DNA from: JBGOTP01 sp963717075
GTDB lineage: Bacteria; Acidobacteriota; Vicinamibacteria; Vicinamibacterales; CAVVIG01
Assembly (NCBI GenBank): GCA_963717075.1
Contig: CAVQVI010000010.1
Span: forward strand, 806,001-870,000
Direction: 5' to 3'
Length of the DNA stretch: 64,000 nucleotides
A model generated the notes under the pieces. That model saw only the letters and a list, made by a program, of their open reading frames with translations, had not been told where the DNA came from and did not search any database. The position numbers and the translations under genes are program-made. Shown here piece after piece: positions 23,384-32,832 of the stretch. How positions within the stretch are numbered: the stretch's first letter is position 1; the number at the start of each line of letters is the position of its first letter.

Positions 23384-24440
23384 ATGTTGCGCCGTCGTTT
23401 TGCAGGCATACGGATTCTGGCGGCGGTCCTGGTCGGCGGGCCGGCCGCATCGGCTGTTCTTGTTGGCCAGGTGCGAACGCACCGCGCCGACGGTGCAGCC
23501 CGGCAGGTGGGATCCTCCGAGAACCGCGTGGGGACATCCTGACCTGCAAGGTATGTGGACCTCGACCGGGATGGCCGGCGTGCCGTTCGAGCGACCCAAA
23601 GAGCTCGCGGGCCGTGCCCTTTTCACTGAGGAAGAATTCGCCAAGCGACAGGCCGATGCTGAAAGAATAATCGGTCGGGACGAGAAGAAGGATCGTGAAG
23701 GTCAAGTGGGCAACGAACAGGGGCCGACGCACTGGTACGAGAATTGGTCCGGCAGGCAGTCGCGCCGCACCTCCCTCATCGTCGATCCGCCCGACGGACA
23801 ATTTCCCCCGTTCACGGCAGCCGGTGAGAAGATCAAGGTCACCCTCGGAACGTTTGCGCCCGGTCCATGGAATGGCCCGGAGGATTTCAACAGCTGGGAT
23901 CGCTGTATCACACGCGGCTTGCCGAGCGCGATGGTTCCCACGGCATACAACAACGCCTTTCAGATCTTCCAAACGCGCAATGAAATCGTCGTTCTTCACG
24001 AGCTGCTTCATATCGTTCGGGTGATCCCAATCGACGGGCGTCCGCATCTGGGTCCAAGCATCCGTCAGTGGGAAGGAGACCCGCGTGGCCATTGGGAAGG
24101 CAATACCCTGGTGGTCGATGTCACCAATTTTTCCGACAAGACCAAGGGAACACTCCCACCCAATGGATTTGCCGAGGGATTCCTTTCCGGTGGTGGACTC
24201 TACACGGGAACCGGCGCCGCGATGCATCTCGTGGAGCGTTGGACGCCCACGGCTCAGGACACGCTCCAGTACGAGGCAACGGTTGATGATCGTGCCGTCT
24301 ATGCGAAACCCTGGACGATCGCGCTCGATTTACGGCGGGACAGCAAGTACGCGATGTATGAGTACGCGTGTCACGAGGGCAACCACGCCATTGAGAACAC
24401 GCTGAAAGGCTCTCGGGCAGAAGAGAAAGAAGGCAGGTGA
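23384..24440 (+). CDS. Hypothetical exported protein of an acidobacterial-type family (one frame break)
   Basis: About 351 residues after ignoring one base between about 23460 and 23510. ATG 23384 has a perfect GAGGAGG six bases upstream and starts a signal peptide (LRRRFAGIRILAAVLVGG). In the other frame follows WDPPRTAWGHPDLQGMW, the opening of a family of exported proteins common in acidobacteria that I know only as hypothetical. Later parts include GPEDFNSWDRCITRGLPSAM and HLVERWTPTAQDTLQYEAT. No catalytic motif is recognised. The frame break lies between leader and mature domain. The stop lies 38 bases before htpG. Confidence 0.6.
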
Positions 24441-24478
24441 CTCGAGGCAGACACGCTCAACGGTTCGAGGACATTTCC

Positions 24479-26419
24479 ATGACAGCCACAACGGGGAAGG
24501 AGACACTCGGTTTTCAGGCCGAAGTCAAGCAACTGTTGCACCTGATGGTGCATTCGCTGTACGGCAACAAAGAGATCTTTTTACGGGAGCTCATCTCGAA
24601 CGCGTCCGACGCCTGCGATCGACTGCGGTTCGAGAGCATGGCCAACGGCGTACCGGTCAACGGCGATGTGGAGTTCTGTATCCGCGTGAGCTACGACCGA
24701 ACGGCGCGGACAATCACGATCTCGGACAATGGCATCGGTTTGTCTCGTCAGGAGGTCATCGATCATATTGGTACCATCGCCAAATCCGGCACGCGAGAGT
24801 TCTTCCAGCGCCTGACCGCCGACGTCGCCAGGGACGCTCAGCTTATCGGCCAGTTCGGTGTCGGTTTCTACTCCGCGTTCATCGTGGCCGACAGCGTCAC
24901 GCTCGTGACCAGACACGCTGGCGCCACGGTCGATGAGGGCGTGCGCTGGGAGAGTGCCGGCGAGGGAGATTACACGGTGGAAATCGTCCGCAAGGAGGCG
25001 CGCGGAACGGACGTCATCCTGCAGCTCCGCACGGGAGAAGACGATCTCCTTTCCGGATCGCGGTTGCGAGAGATCGTGCGCAAGTACTCGGACCACATCA
25101 CGTTTCCGATCTTGATGAAGAAAGAGCAATGGGATTCGGCCAGCAAGGCTCACCTCGTCACAGAGATCGACGAGCAGATCAATCAGGCGTCAGCGCTGTG
25201 GGCGCGTCCCAAATCGGACATCACCTCGGAGCAGTACGAAGAGTTCTACAAGCACGTCGGCCATGACTTCGAGCCTCCGCTCGCCTGGACGCATGCGAAA
25301 GTCGAAGGACGCCAGGAATTCACGCAGCTCTTTTACATTCCGCGTCGCGCCCCGTTTGATCTCTGGGATCCGGATCGCCGCCATAAGGTCAAGCTCTACG
25401 TCCGACGTGTTTTCATCATGGACTCGGCCGAACAGCTGCTGCCGGCGTTCCTCCGCTTTGTCCGGGGCGTCATCGACTCGAGCGACCTGCCGCTCAACGT
25501 ATCGCGCGAACTCCTGCAGCAGTCCTCCGACGTCGCGCAGATTCGCGCGGCGTCGGTGAAGCGGGTACTCGCGCTGCTCGAAGATTTGGCGGACAACCAG
25601 AAGGAGAAGTACGCGACCTTCTGGACCGAGTTCGGTCGGGTGCTCAAGGAGGGCATTGTCGAGGACACGGCAAACCGCGAGCGGATCGCGAAGTTGCTTC
25701 GCTTTTCGTCGACCTGCACCGACAGCGCGGAGCAAACCGTCTCGCTGGCCGACTACGTCGGTCGAATGAAGGCTGGACAGGACGCCGTCTACTACGTGAC
25801 TGCGGAGGCGTTCTCGGTGGCCAAGAACAGTCCACATCTCGAGGTGTTCCGAAAGCACGGCGTGGAGGTGTTGCTGCTGACCGACCGCATCGACGAGTGG
25901 GTCGTGACCCACTTGACCGAGTTCGAGGGCAGGAAACTGATGTCGGCGTCGCAAGGCGACCTCGATACCAGCAAGCTAGGCGAGACTCCAACGAAGGTCG
26001 CAGACGAGCTCAAAGAAGCCGAATTCGAGAGCCTTTTGGCACGCATTCGTGACGTGCTCAAGGACCGCACGAGTCAAGTGCGCCTCACCCATCGCCTGAC
26101 AGACTCACCGGCCTGCGTCGTCGCCCATGAGCATGGCCTGAGCCGCCACCTTGAACGGATCCTCCGCGAGTCCGGCCAGCAGCTGCCAGCCAGCAAACCG
26201 ATCTTGGAGATCAACGCGGATCACCCAATTGTCCAGCGATTGAAGCGGGAGCCGGACGAGACGCTGTTCGCGGACTGGACTCACGTCCTCTTTGATCAAG
26301 CGCTCTTGGCGGAAGGGACGGAACTGGAGGATCCGGCGGTGTTCGTGAAGCGTCTGAACAGCGTCACCCTCGCCCTGGCCGGCGGTTCGGCTCCGCGCAT
26401 TTGGACGCCCGGGAACTGA
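24479..26419 (+). CDS. htpG: Molecular chaperone HtpG (Hsp90)
   Basis: 646 residues. ATP-dependent cytoplasmic chaperone that helps client proteins reach the folded state. The N-terminal GHKL ATPase is complete: ISNASDACDRLRFES, ISDNGIGLSRQEV, GTIAKSGTREF and GQFGVGFYSAFIVAD. The middle domain has YVRRVFIMD and LPLNVSRELLQQ, and the C-terminal dimer domain follows. ATG 24479 with GAGG eight bases upstream gives the normal start; the open frame extends further upstream without support. The frame is intact throughout, in contrast to the genes before 23.5 kb. GC content and codon use look like the neighbours. Confidence 0.95.
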   Translation: MTATTGKETLGFQAEVKQLLHLMVHSLYGNKEIFLRELISNASDACDRLRFESMANGVPVNGDVEFCIRVSYDRTARTITISDNGIGLSRQEVIDHIGTIAKSGTREFFQRLTADVARDAQLIGQFGVGFYSAFIVADSVTLVTRHAGATVDEGVRWESAGEGDYTVEIVRKEARGTDVILQLRTGEDDLLSGSRLREIVRKYSDHITFPILMKKEQWDSASKAHLVTEIDEQINQASALWARPKSDITSEQYEEFYKHVGHDFEPPLAWTHAKVEGRQEFTQLFYIPRRAPFDLWDPDRRHKVKLYVRRVFIMDSAEQLLPAFLRFVRGVIDSSDLPLNVSRELLQQSSDVAQIRAASVKRVLALLEDLADNQKEKYATFWTEFGRVLKEGIVEDTANRERIAKLLRFSSTCTDSAEQTVSLADYVGRMKAGQDAVYYVTAEAFSVAKNSPHLEVFRKHGVEVLLLTDRIDEWVVTHLTEFEGRKLMSASQGDLDTSKLGETPTKVADELKEAEFESLLARIRDVLKDRTSQVRLTHRLTDSPACVVAHEHGLSRHLERILRESGQQLPASKPILEINADHPIVQRLKREPDETLFADWTHVLFDQALLAEGTELEDPAVFVKRLNSVTLALAGGSAPRIWTPGN

Positions 26420-26454
26420 GCCGAGACCGGAGCTGCCAAGGAGCACGCCTTGTT

Positions 26455-27474
26455 CTAGAAGACGGCGATCGGGTTGACCACCGAGCCCACGCCGTTTCGC
26501 ACGGGCAGCGGTGCCGTGGTCAGCAGGAACTCCCACCGCTTTCTGGCGGAGGCCGCCTCCGCCACGGCATCAAGACTCATGTTGTCGAGCAGATGGATGC
26601 CGAGCATGATGAGCGAGAAGTCGTGGAGCGGCAGGCCGGTTACTTCCGCCCCTTCAGGCGCAGGCACCGCATCTTGCGCCGTCTCGCTACCCAGGACGGC
26701 CACGTCTCGCTGGCGGAGCCACGGAATAACCGACGCGTCGAGCCCCGCGGCCTCCCGCGCGGCGTTCCACGGTCCCACTTTTGCTCGACGCGTCCAGCGA
26801 CCCGTACGGATGAACAGGGCGTCGCCCGCGGACACCTTCACGCCAACCCTCTTCTCCCACGCTTCGAGATCGTCGACGTAGATGCGAGTTCCGGGCTCGA
26901 GATAGGGCAAACCTTTCAGGCGCGGTACGTCCACCAGGATGCCCCGTGTGAAAACGCCGTTGTGCACGGTGTAGATCGAGCCCTTCTTGGCTCCGGCCTC
27001 GCTCGTGACCTCGTCGCGTGAGAACCCATTCCACATCTTGCCGTCGAAGAAGCGATGGGCAAAGGCATCGAGGTGCGTGTGGGAGTAGCCGTGGTACGCC
27101 ACCGAGAGCCGCTCCCCGGCGTTGATGGGGCTGAGCTGAATCATCGTGTGCTCGTACGGCGCCGTGTTGTCATCCGACTTCTCGGTGTCGACGTCCCTGG
27201 CCATTGAGACCGATACCCCGTCCTTGACGAGCGCTGCCGCCCGCTTGCGTCTGGCAGGCGTCACGAGATTGAGCGCGCCCAACTCGTCGTCTTTGCCCCA
27301 CCGGCCCCAGTTGGAGTATTGGGTCTTCCAGCGCTCGAACTCGGCCGTTGTGAGCAGAGGGCGATTCTGCTGGGCGCTCTCGCCGGCCGCTGACGAACGC
27401 TGAGAAGGCAGCACCGACCCTGCCGCGGCGACCACCGCCACGAGTACCAACCGCCCGAACCTCACACGGGTCAT
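26455..27474 (-). CDS. Exported cyclase-family (kynurenine formamidase-like) metal hydrolase
   Basis: 339 residues with a signal peptide (VLVAVVAAAGSVLPSQRSSAAG). It is a member of the cyclase family (PF04199 type): YHGYSHTHLDAFAH contains the His-x-His-x-x-x-Asp metal site, and later GPWNAAREAAGLDASVIPWL and LPLHDFSLIMLGIHLLDN match the family's C-terminal half. Characterised members bind Zn or Mn and hydrolyse cyclic or N-formyl amides. The substrate is unknown, and export is not typical of kynurenine formamidase, so the activity may differ. It is divergent from the amidohydrolase at 27677. Confidence 0.8.
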   Translation of the reverse strand: MTRVRFGRLVLVAVVAAAGSVLPSQRSSAAGESAQQNRPLLTTAEFERWKTQYSNWGRWGKDDELGALNLVTPARRKRAAALVKDGVSVSMARDVDTEKSDDNTAPYEHTMIQLSPINAGERLSVAYHGYSHTHLDAFAHRFFDGKMWNGFSRDEVTSEAGAKKGSIYTVHNGVFTRGILVDVPRLKGLPYLEPGTRIYVDDLEAWEKRVGVKVSAGDALFIRTGRWTRRAKVGPWNAAREAAGLDASVIPWLRQRDVAVLGSETAQDAVPAPEGAEVTGLPLHDFSLIMLGIHLLDNMSLDAVAEAASARKRWEFLLTTAPLPVRNGVGSVVNPIAVF

Positions 27475-27676
27475 TGAGCCTCCTCACTGTTGACGCAACC
27501 CGCCCGGCTCAGGTCCGGATTGTGGAAGAGCGTACCATGGGTCTTGAAAGAGATCCCAGCCGATGTGGCCAGAACCAAGGACATCCACATTGCTATCTGG
27601 CCACAAGTCGTCGCGGGGTCCCATTCGCTTGTTGACTTGATGGCGTGCCTGGGGAAGCATCGCGTGGAGAAATCTC

Positions 27677-29029
27677 ATGCGCCCGCCTCGAATCCTCGCG
27701 TGGTGTTCGTTCGTTCTATTCGCGTGTGTGGTGGAGGCGGGCTTCCAGCGCGGAGTTGCTGAGCCGATCTGGTTCGAGGGCGCCCGACTGATCGTCGGCG
27801 ATGGAAGCGCACCCATCGAGCATTCTGCGTTCCTCGTGGACGGCGACACCTTCGCGTGGGTGGGGAAGAAGGGTGAGCGTCAGGCGCCCCAGGGCGCCGC
27901 CCGCGTGGATCTGTCTGGCAAGACCGTGATGCCGACGCTCATCGACGGTCACAATCACATTGGCCTCACCAACGAACGGGATGGCAGCAACAGCAAGGCA
28001 AACTACACCCGCGACAATCTGATCGATCAGCTGGAGCGATACGCGTACTACGGGGTGGCCGCCGGGTTGAGCATGGGCCTCGAGGCCGATCAGGAACTGG
28101 CCTACCAGTTGCGCGATGAGGTCGTTCCCAACGCGGCACGTTTCCTGACCGTGGGGCGCGGCATTGCGGCGACCCCTATTGCCGGTCCAGTCGGCGAGCC
28201 CCGCCTGGGGATTCCATTCGGCGCGCGAACGGAAAAGGAAGGCCGCGATCACGTGAAGGAACTGCGCGCTCGCGGCGTGCACTTCGTCAAGATCTGGGTC
28301 GACGATCGGAACGGTCAGGCGCCGAAAATTCAGCCCAACGTATACCGCGCGATCGTGGCCGAGGCGCACGCCCATGGGATGGAGGTGCTGGCGCACATCG
28401 GTCGAACGACCGCGCTGGCCGACGCGAAAGATCTGATTCAAGCCGGCGTGGACGGCTTCGTGCACATCGTGCGCGACCGGGATGTCGACGACGAGTACCT
28501 CGCGCTGGTGAAGTCGCACCCCAGGGTGTGGACCGGTCCCAATATGCCGGCACCGGCGACAATAAGCACGGTGACGGCGCTGGCAGAAACCCTTCCGGCG
28601 AACGAGATCGACCGGATGCGCGCCGCGATTCAGCAGCGAGAGAGAAACGGCAATCCCCCCGACGAACTGTTCGAGCTGCAGTGCCGGAACCTGGGGAAGA
28701 TTCACGCCGCGGGGATGGTGATCGGTGTAGGAACGGACGGAGTCGGCGATGGGTTCGGCGCACACGAGCAGATCCACGTCTACACCCACTGCGGCATGAC
28801 CGCCATGGAAGCAATCGTTGCCGGGACGTCAACCAACGCGCGACTGTTGCACGTGGATCGGATGGGCAGCGTGGCCGCGAAGAAGGAAGCAGACTTCATC
28901 GTGCTCGACGCGAATCCGCTGGACGACATCACGAATACGCGGCGCATCGCGTCGGTGTATCTGCGGGGAAAGGAAGTCGAACGAACGGCGTTGCGAGCCA
29001 AGTTCATGGCCGGCAGCACGAAGAAGTGA
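27677..29029 (+). CDS. Exported amidohydrolase
   Basis: 450 residues with an N-terminal leader (residues 1-25). Amidohydrolase TIM-barrel metal site: MPTLIDGHNHIGL (His-x-His of the first strand), VHFVKIWVDD (Lys likely to be carboxylated and to bridge the metals), EVLAHIGR, DGFVHIVRDRD and VGTDGVGDG with the catalytic Asp. The C-terminal beta-sandwich returns at KEADFIVLDANPLDD. This is the subgroup resembling imidazolonepropionase or prolidase-like exported hydrolases of acidobacteria; the substrate is unknown. GGAG lies seven bases before ATG 27677. The end is just before the YeeE/YedE pair. Confidence 0.82.
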   Translation: MRPPRILAWCSFVLFACVVEAGFQRGVAEPIWFEGARLIVGDGSAPIEHSAFLVDGDTFAWVGKKGERQAPQGAARVDLSGKTVMPTLIDGHNHIGLTNERDGSNSKANYTRDNLIDQLERYAYYGVAAGLSMGLEADQELAYQLRDEVVPNAARFLTVGRGIAATPIAGPVGEPRLGIPFGARTEKEGRDHVKELRARGVHFVKIWVDDRNGQAPKIQPNVYRAIVAEAHAHGMEVLAHIGRTTALADAKDLIQAGVDGFVHIVRDRDVDDEYLALVKSHPRVWTGPNMPAPATISTVTALAETLPANEIDRMRAAIQQRERNGNPPDELFELQCRNLGKIHAAGMVIGVGTDGVGDGFGAHEQIHVYTHCGMTAMEAIVAGTSTNARLLHVDRMGSVAAKKEADFIVLDANPLDDITNTRRIASVYLRGKEVERTALRAKFMAGSTKK

Positions 29030-29078
29030 TTGCGGCGCAATGGCCGGACCTTCTGCAATAATCGGTGGCGGCCCGCCG

Positions 29079-29594
29079 ATGCCTCTGATCCTGACGCACA
29101 TGCCGCCGATGCACTGGGTGATTGCCGGTGCAGGGATCGCGTTGGTCACCGTGGCTCTCCTTTTCCTCGCCAATCGGCGCCTTGGCATCTCCTCCGGTCT
29201 TGAGGATGTTTGCAGTCTGGTGATGGTCTCGCCCTACTTCCGCCGCAACGCCGTACGTTCCGGGCGTCGATGGCGGCTTCCATTCGTCGCCGGCCTGGTG
29301 ATCGGCGGCTTCCTGTCCGCGGTCCTCAGTGGCGGCTGGACGCCCATCTGGGATGTGGGCATGCTCGATCGGGTGCTCACGCTCGGGCCGGCCGCCAAGT
29401 TGGCCTGGATGTTTGTGGGCGGCCTCTTCATCGGTTTCGGCACCCGTCTCGCGGGCGGCTGCACGAGCGGCCATGGCATCTTCGGGCTCGCGAATTTCGA
29501 GCGGGCGAGCCTGATGAGCACGGTCGGTTTCATGGCCGGGGGAATCCTCACAACGCAGGTGCTCTACCGAGTCGCTTTTCACTGGCAGGGTTGA
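29079..29594 (+). CDS. YeeE/YedE-family membrane protein, first half
   Basis: 171 residues from ATG 29079 (ATG 29040 in frame is an alternative; neither has a strong ribosome site). It has about five hydrophobic segments and the YeeE/YedE signature GFGTRLAGGCTSGHGIFGLANF with the conserved Cys. In the thiosulfate transporter YeeE this Cys contacts thiosulfate inside the membrane. Here the protein is split into two chains; the second lies six bases downstream. A role in sulfur-compound movement across the inner membrane is inferred. Confidence 0.8.
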   Translation: MPLILTHMPPMHWVIAGAGIALVTVALLFLANRRLGISSGLEDVCSLVMVSPYFRRNAVRSGRRWRLPFVAGLVIGGFLSAVLSGGWTPIWDVGMLDRVLTLGPAAKLAWMFVGGLFIGFGTRLAGGCTSGHGIFGLANFERASLMSTVGFMAGGILTTQVLYRVAFHWQG

Positions 29595-29600
29595 CGGTTC

Positions 29601-30044
29601 ATGCTTCTCTACGTGGTGCTCGGCACGATCTTCGGCTTCATCCTCAGCCGGTCGGGAGCGGCCGACTACGACTACATCCAGGGCATGTTCCTGTTCGAGC
29701 GGTTTCAGCTGTACGGGATTATCGCGACCGCTGTGGCCCTGACCGCGCCGGGTCTCTGGCTAATCAAACGCGCAGGACGCACAGCGAGCGGCGCCCGCAT
29801 CGAAGTGGAACTCAAACCCCAGCATCGCGGCAACATCGTCGGCGGCCTGCTCTTTGGCGTCGGCTGGTCAATCGCGGGCATGTGTCCCGGGCCGATCTTC
29901 GTCAACATCGGTGAGGGCAAGGTGTACGCGCTCGCCGCGCTGGCCGGCGCCCTCGTCGGGACCGGGCTGTTCGGTGCGATTTACACGCGGATCCAGACGC
30001 TTTTCCACCTGCCCCCGCTCGCAGCTGCCGCCAAGGCTAGCTGA
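29601..30044 (+). CDS. YeeE/YedE-family membrane protein, second half
   Basis: 147 residues. It begins MLLYVVLGTIFGFILSRSGAADYD and has the second conserved block GGLLFGVGWSIAGMCPGPIFVNIGEG with a Cys-Pro, matching the C-terminal repeat of YeeE/YedE sulfur-compound transporters. About four membrane segments. It starts six bases after the first half, so the two are co-translated and probably pair into one channel. The TIGR01777 epimerase gene begins five bases after its stop, suggesting one transcript. Confidence 0.82.
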   Translation: MLLYVVLGTIFGFILSRSGAADYDYIQGMFLFERFQLYGIIATAVALTAPGLWLIKRAGRTASGARIEVELKPQHRGNIVGGLLFGVGWSIAGMCPGPIFVNIGEGKVYALAALAGALVGTGLFGAIYTRIQTLFHLPPLAAAAKAS

Positions 30045-30049
30045 CGACC

Positions 30050-31462
30050 ATGCGCGTCTTTGTCACTGGAGCAACGGGTTTCATCGGGCGGGCTCTCGTG
30101 CCGCGCCTTCAGCGCGACCGGCACTCGGTCATCGTCTGGGCTCGCTCCGCCGCACGGGCGCGGGATCTGCTCGGAGCGGACGTCGAGATCGTGCCCGCCG
30201 ACGGACCGCCGGCGACCATGGCCGACGCTCTCAGAGGCTGCGACGGGATCGTCAACCTCGCCGGCGAGCCAATCGTTGGGAAGAGGTGGACATCGGCTCG
30301 CCGTGCACTGCTCGAACAGAGCCGAGTCCAACTTACCAGGTCCTTGATCGACGCGATTGCAGCCGCCGGCGTCACACCTCGAGTGCTGGTGTCCGGCAGC
30401 GCGGTTGGCTACTACGGTGATCGCGCCAGCGAGGTCCTCACGGAGGAATCGACGGGCGGCGACGACTTCCTGGCCAACCTGTGTGTCCGTTGGGAATCTG
30501 CCGCCCTGAAGGCTGAAAGCCTGGGAACCCGCGTTGTCCTTCTGCGAACGGGCATTGTCCTCGGTCGGGCGGGGGGTGCGCTCGCGCAGATGCTGCCGCC
30601 GTTCCGCCTCGGACTGGGTGGCCCGATTGGTTCTGGCCGGCAGTATGTTCCATGGATTCATCTTCACGATCTCGTGAAGATTGTCGCGACAGCGTTGACC
30701 GACGAGACCTATCGGGGCCCCGTCAACGCCGTTGCTCCGCAGGAGGCGACAGGCCGTGAATTCTCGCGCGCCCTCGGCCTGGCGTTGAACCGCCCCGCGG
30801 TCCTGCCAGTTCCCGCGCCGGCGCTTAGAGCCATCTTCGGCGAGGCCGCCATCGTGCTCCTCGGCAGTCAACGCGTCGAGCCGCGCGCCCTGACGTCACG
30901 AGACTTCCAGTGGGAGTTCCCGACACTCCAGACAGCGTTCGACGACATCGTTCACAATCGAGCGGCAGCCATCGTCGACCGTCGTGCCCCTGACGCCATG
31001 ACGACCGCTGCCCGATACGAGCTCCGCTCGATGGTGATCATGGACGCACCAGTCGTCGAAACGTTTGCCTTCTTCTCCAAGGCTGAGAATCTCGGTCTGC
31101 TGACACCTCCCACGATGAAATTCTCGATCCAGGGCGCCGTGCCGCCGATGCAGGCGGGCAGGACGATCGACTACCGCATTCGATTGGGGCCAGTGCCGGT
31201 CACCTGGCGCACGCGGATTGCAGAATGGGAGCCTGGCCGCGCCTTCGTCGACGTGCAGGACGCCGGGCCGTACAAGTTCTGGCGCCATCAGCACACGTTT
31301 CACGGCGACGGCCCGCGCACCGTGATGGAGGATCGCGTCTGGTACACGCCACCGTTCGGACCCCTCGGGCGGGTGGCGCATCGGCTTTTTATCGCTCCCG
31401 CGCTTCGCCGCATCTTTCAGTACCGAAGCGATGTCATCCGCCTGCGCTTCGGCGGCGTGTAG
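30050..31462 (+). CDS. TIGR01777-family NAD(P)-binding epimerase fused to an SRPBCC domain
   Basis: 470 residues. Residues 1-300 form an extended short-chain dehydrogenase of the TIGR01777 family: MRVFVTGATGFIGRAL (dinucleotide-binding Gly motif), GIVNLAGEPI, SGSAVGYYGDRASE with the active Tyr, LRTGIVLG and the C-terminal DUF1731-like LGSQRVEPRALTSRDFQWEFP. Residues about 320-470 form an SRPBCC/polyketide-cyclase-like ligand-binding domain (MVIMDAPVVETFAFFSKAENL, then WRHQHTFHGDG). The domains are separated by the linker AAAIVDRRAPDAM. The reaction is unknown. It is closely linked to the YeeE/YedE pair upstream. Confidence 0.8.
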   Translation: MRVFVTGATGFIGRALVPRLQRDRHSVIVWARSAARARDLLGADVEIVPADGPPATMADALRGCDGIVNLAGEPIVGKRWTSARRALLEQSRVQLTRSLIDAIAAAGVTPRVLVSGSAVGYYGDRASEVLTEESTGGDDFLANLCVRWESAALKAESLGTRVVLLRTGIVLGRAGGALAQMLPPFRLGLGGPIGSGRQYVPWIHLHDLVKIVATALTDETYRGPVNAVAPQEATGREFSRALGLALNRPAVLPVPAPALRAIFGEAAIVLLGSQRVEPRALTSRDFQWEFPTLQTAFDDIVHNRAAAIVDRRAPDAMTTAARYELRSMVIMDAPVVETFAFFSKAENLGLLTPPTMKFSIQGAVPPMQAGRTIDYRIRLGPVPVTWRTRIAEWEPGRAFVDVQDAGPYKFWRHQHTFHGDGPRTVMEDRVWYTPPFGPLGRVAHRLFIAPALRRIFQYRSDVIRLRFGGV

Positions 31463-31500
31463 CCGACACTCGTGCTGTTCACGCGACGACCAGAATCCGC

Positions 31501-32790
31501 CTATCTCGCAGGCTCGATCGCTTCCTTGCCGTCCATGTACGGCCGGAGCGCCAGCGGAATCGTCACAGAACCGTCCTTCTGCTGACCGTTCTCGAGAATC
31601 GCCACAAGCGTTCGACCCACCGCGAGTCCGGAGCCATTGAGCGTGTGAACGAATTCGGTCTTCCCGGTGCCGGCGGCGCGAAACTTGATGCTTGCCCGCC
31701 GCGCCTGAAAGGCTTCGGCGTTACTGCAGGAGGAAATCTCTCGGTATGTCTTCTGGCTTGGGAGCCACACCTCAATGTCATAGGTCTTCGCCATGTTCTG
31801 CCCGAGGTCGCCGGTGCAAAGCATCATGGTCCGATAAGGCAGTCCCAGCCGCTTCAAGACCTCCTCGGCGTTGAGCGTCAGCGACTCCAGTTCGTCGTAC
31901 GACTGCTCGGGGGTCGTCACTTTGACGAGTTCCACCTTGTCGAACTGATGCTGGCGAATCAGCCCCCGAACATCCTGTCCGTAGGAGCCGGCCTCGCTTC
32001 GAAAACACGGCGTGTACGCCACGTACCGCATCGGCAGATCGCGGCTATCGAGAATCTCGTCGCGGTGCAGATTCGTGAGCGGCACTTCCGCGGTCGGCAC
32101 CAGGTACAGGTCCCACTCGCCAGCAATCTTGAAGAGGTCCTGTTCGAACTTCGGAAGCTGCCCGGTTCCCGTCAGCGATGCGCTGTTCACCAGGAACGGC
32201 GGCTCGATCTCCCGATATCCGTACTCTCGCGTGTGCAGATCGAGCATGAAGTTAATGAGAGCTCGTGAAAGCCTCGCTCCGGCGCCACTCAGAACGCTGA
32301 ATCTGGTGCCCGCGAGCTTCGCCCCGCGCTCGAAGTCGACGATCCCCAGCTCCGGTCCCAGGTCCCAGTGCGGCTTCGGTTCGAAGTCAAACGCGCGCGG
32401 CTCGCCGGAGCGGCGGACTTCCACGTTGTCGTCCGCGCTCCGCCCGATCGGCACGCTGGCATGTGGAAGGTTGGGGAACGTGAACAGCACTTGATCGCGC
32501 TGGTGATCGATCGAATCGAGTTGGACACCAAGCTGCTTGATCTGTTGTGCTCGCGCGCGGTTCGCTTCCAGAATGTGCGTCGTGTCCTGGCCCATGCGCT
32601 TGGCGCGGGCCACCTCATCGCCAGACGTGTTCTGCTGGCGCTTCAGCCCTTCGAGCTCAGGAATGACACGGCGCCGAGCGGTCTCCAACGTGGCGAACTC
32701 CTCGAGCGCCTTGTCGAGATCGAGACCGCGGTTGCGCAAGCCTGCACGCACCAGTTCCGTATTACCGCGAATGAGGTTTGGATCGAGCAT
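31501..32790 (-). CDS. serS: Seryl-tRNA synthetase
   Basis: 429 residues. It joins serine to tRNA-Ser in the cytoplasm. The N-terminal coiled-coil arm (residues about 25-105, including RRRVIPELEGLKRQQNTSG) is followed by the class II catalytic domain: motif 1 around RLSRALINFMLDLH, the TAEVPLTNLH stretch, motif 2 FRSEAGSYGQDVRGLIRQHQF and motif 3 EISSCSNAEAFQARRAS. All motifs are complete and the length is normal. Convergent with the epimerase gene upstream and divergent from galU, whose ATG is 43 bases from this start. Confidence 0.96.
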   Translation of the reverse strand: MLDPNLIRGNTELVRAGLRNRGLDLDKALEEFATLETARRRVIPELEGLKRQQNTSGDEVARAKRMGQDTTHILEANRARAQQIKQLGVQLDSIDHQRDQVLFTFPNLPHASVPIGRSADDNVEVRRSGEPRAFDFEPKPHWDLGPELGIVDFERGAKLAGTRFSVLSGAGARLSRALINFMLDLHTREYGYREIEPPFLVNSASLTGTGQLPKFEQDLFKIAGEWDLYLVPTAEVPLTNLHRDEILDSRDLPMRYVAYTPCFRSEAGSYGQDVRGLIRQHQFDKVELVKVTTPEQSYDELESLTLNAEEVLKRLGLPYRTMMLCTGDLGQNMAKTYDIEVWLPSQKTYREISSCSNAEAFQARRASIKFRAAGTGKTEFVHTLNGSGLAVGRTLVAILENGQQKDGSVTIPLALRPYMDGKEAIEPAR

Positions 32791-32832
32791 CAGTCATTGT
32801 ATCGTCCGACGCGGCCCTGTTACGATGGCGGC

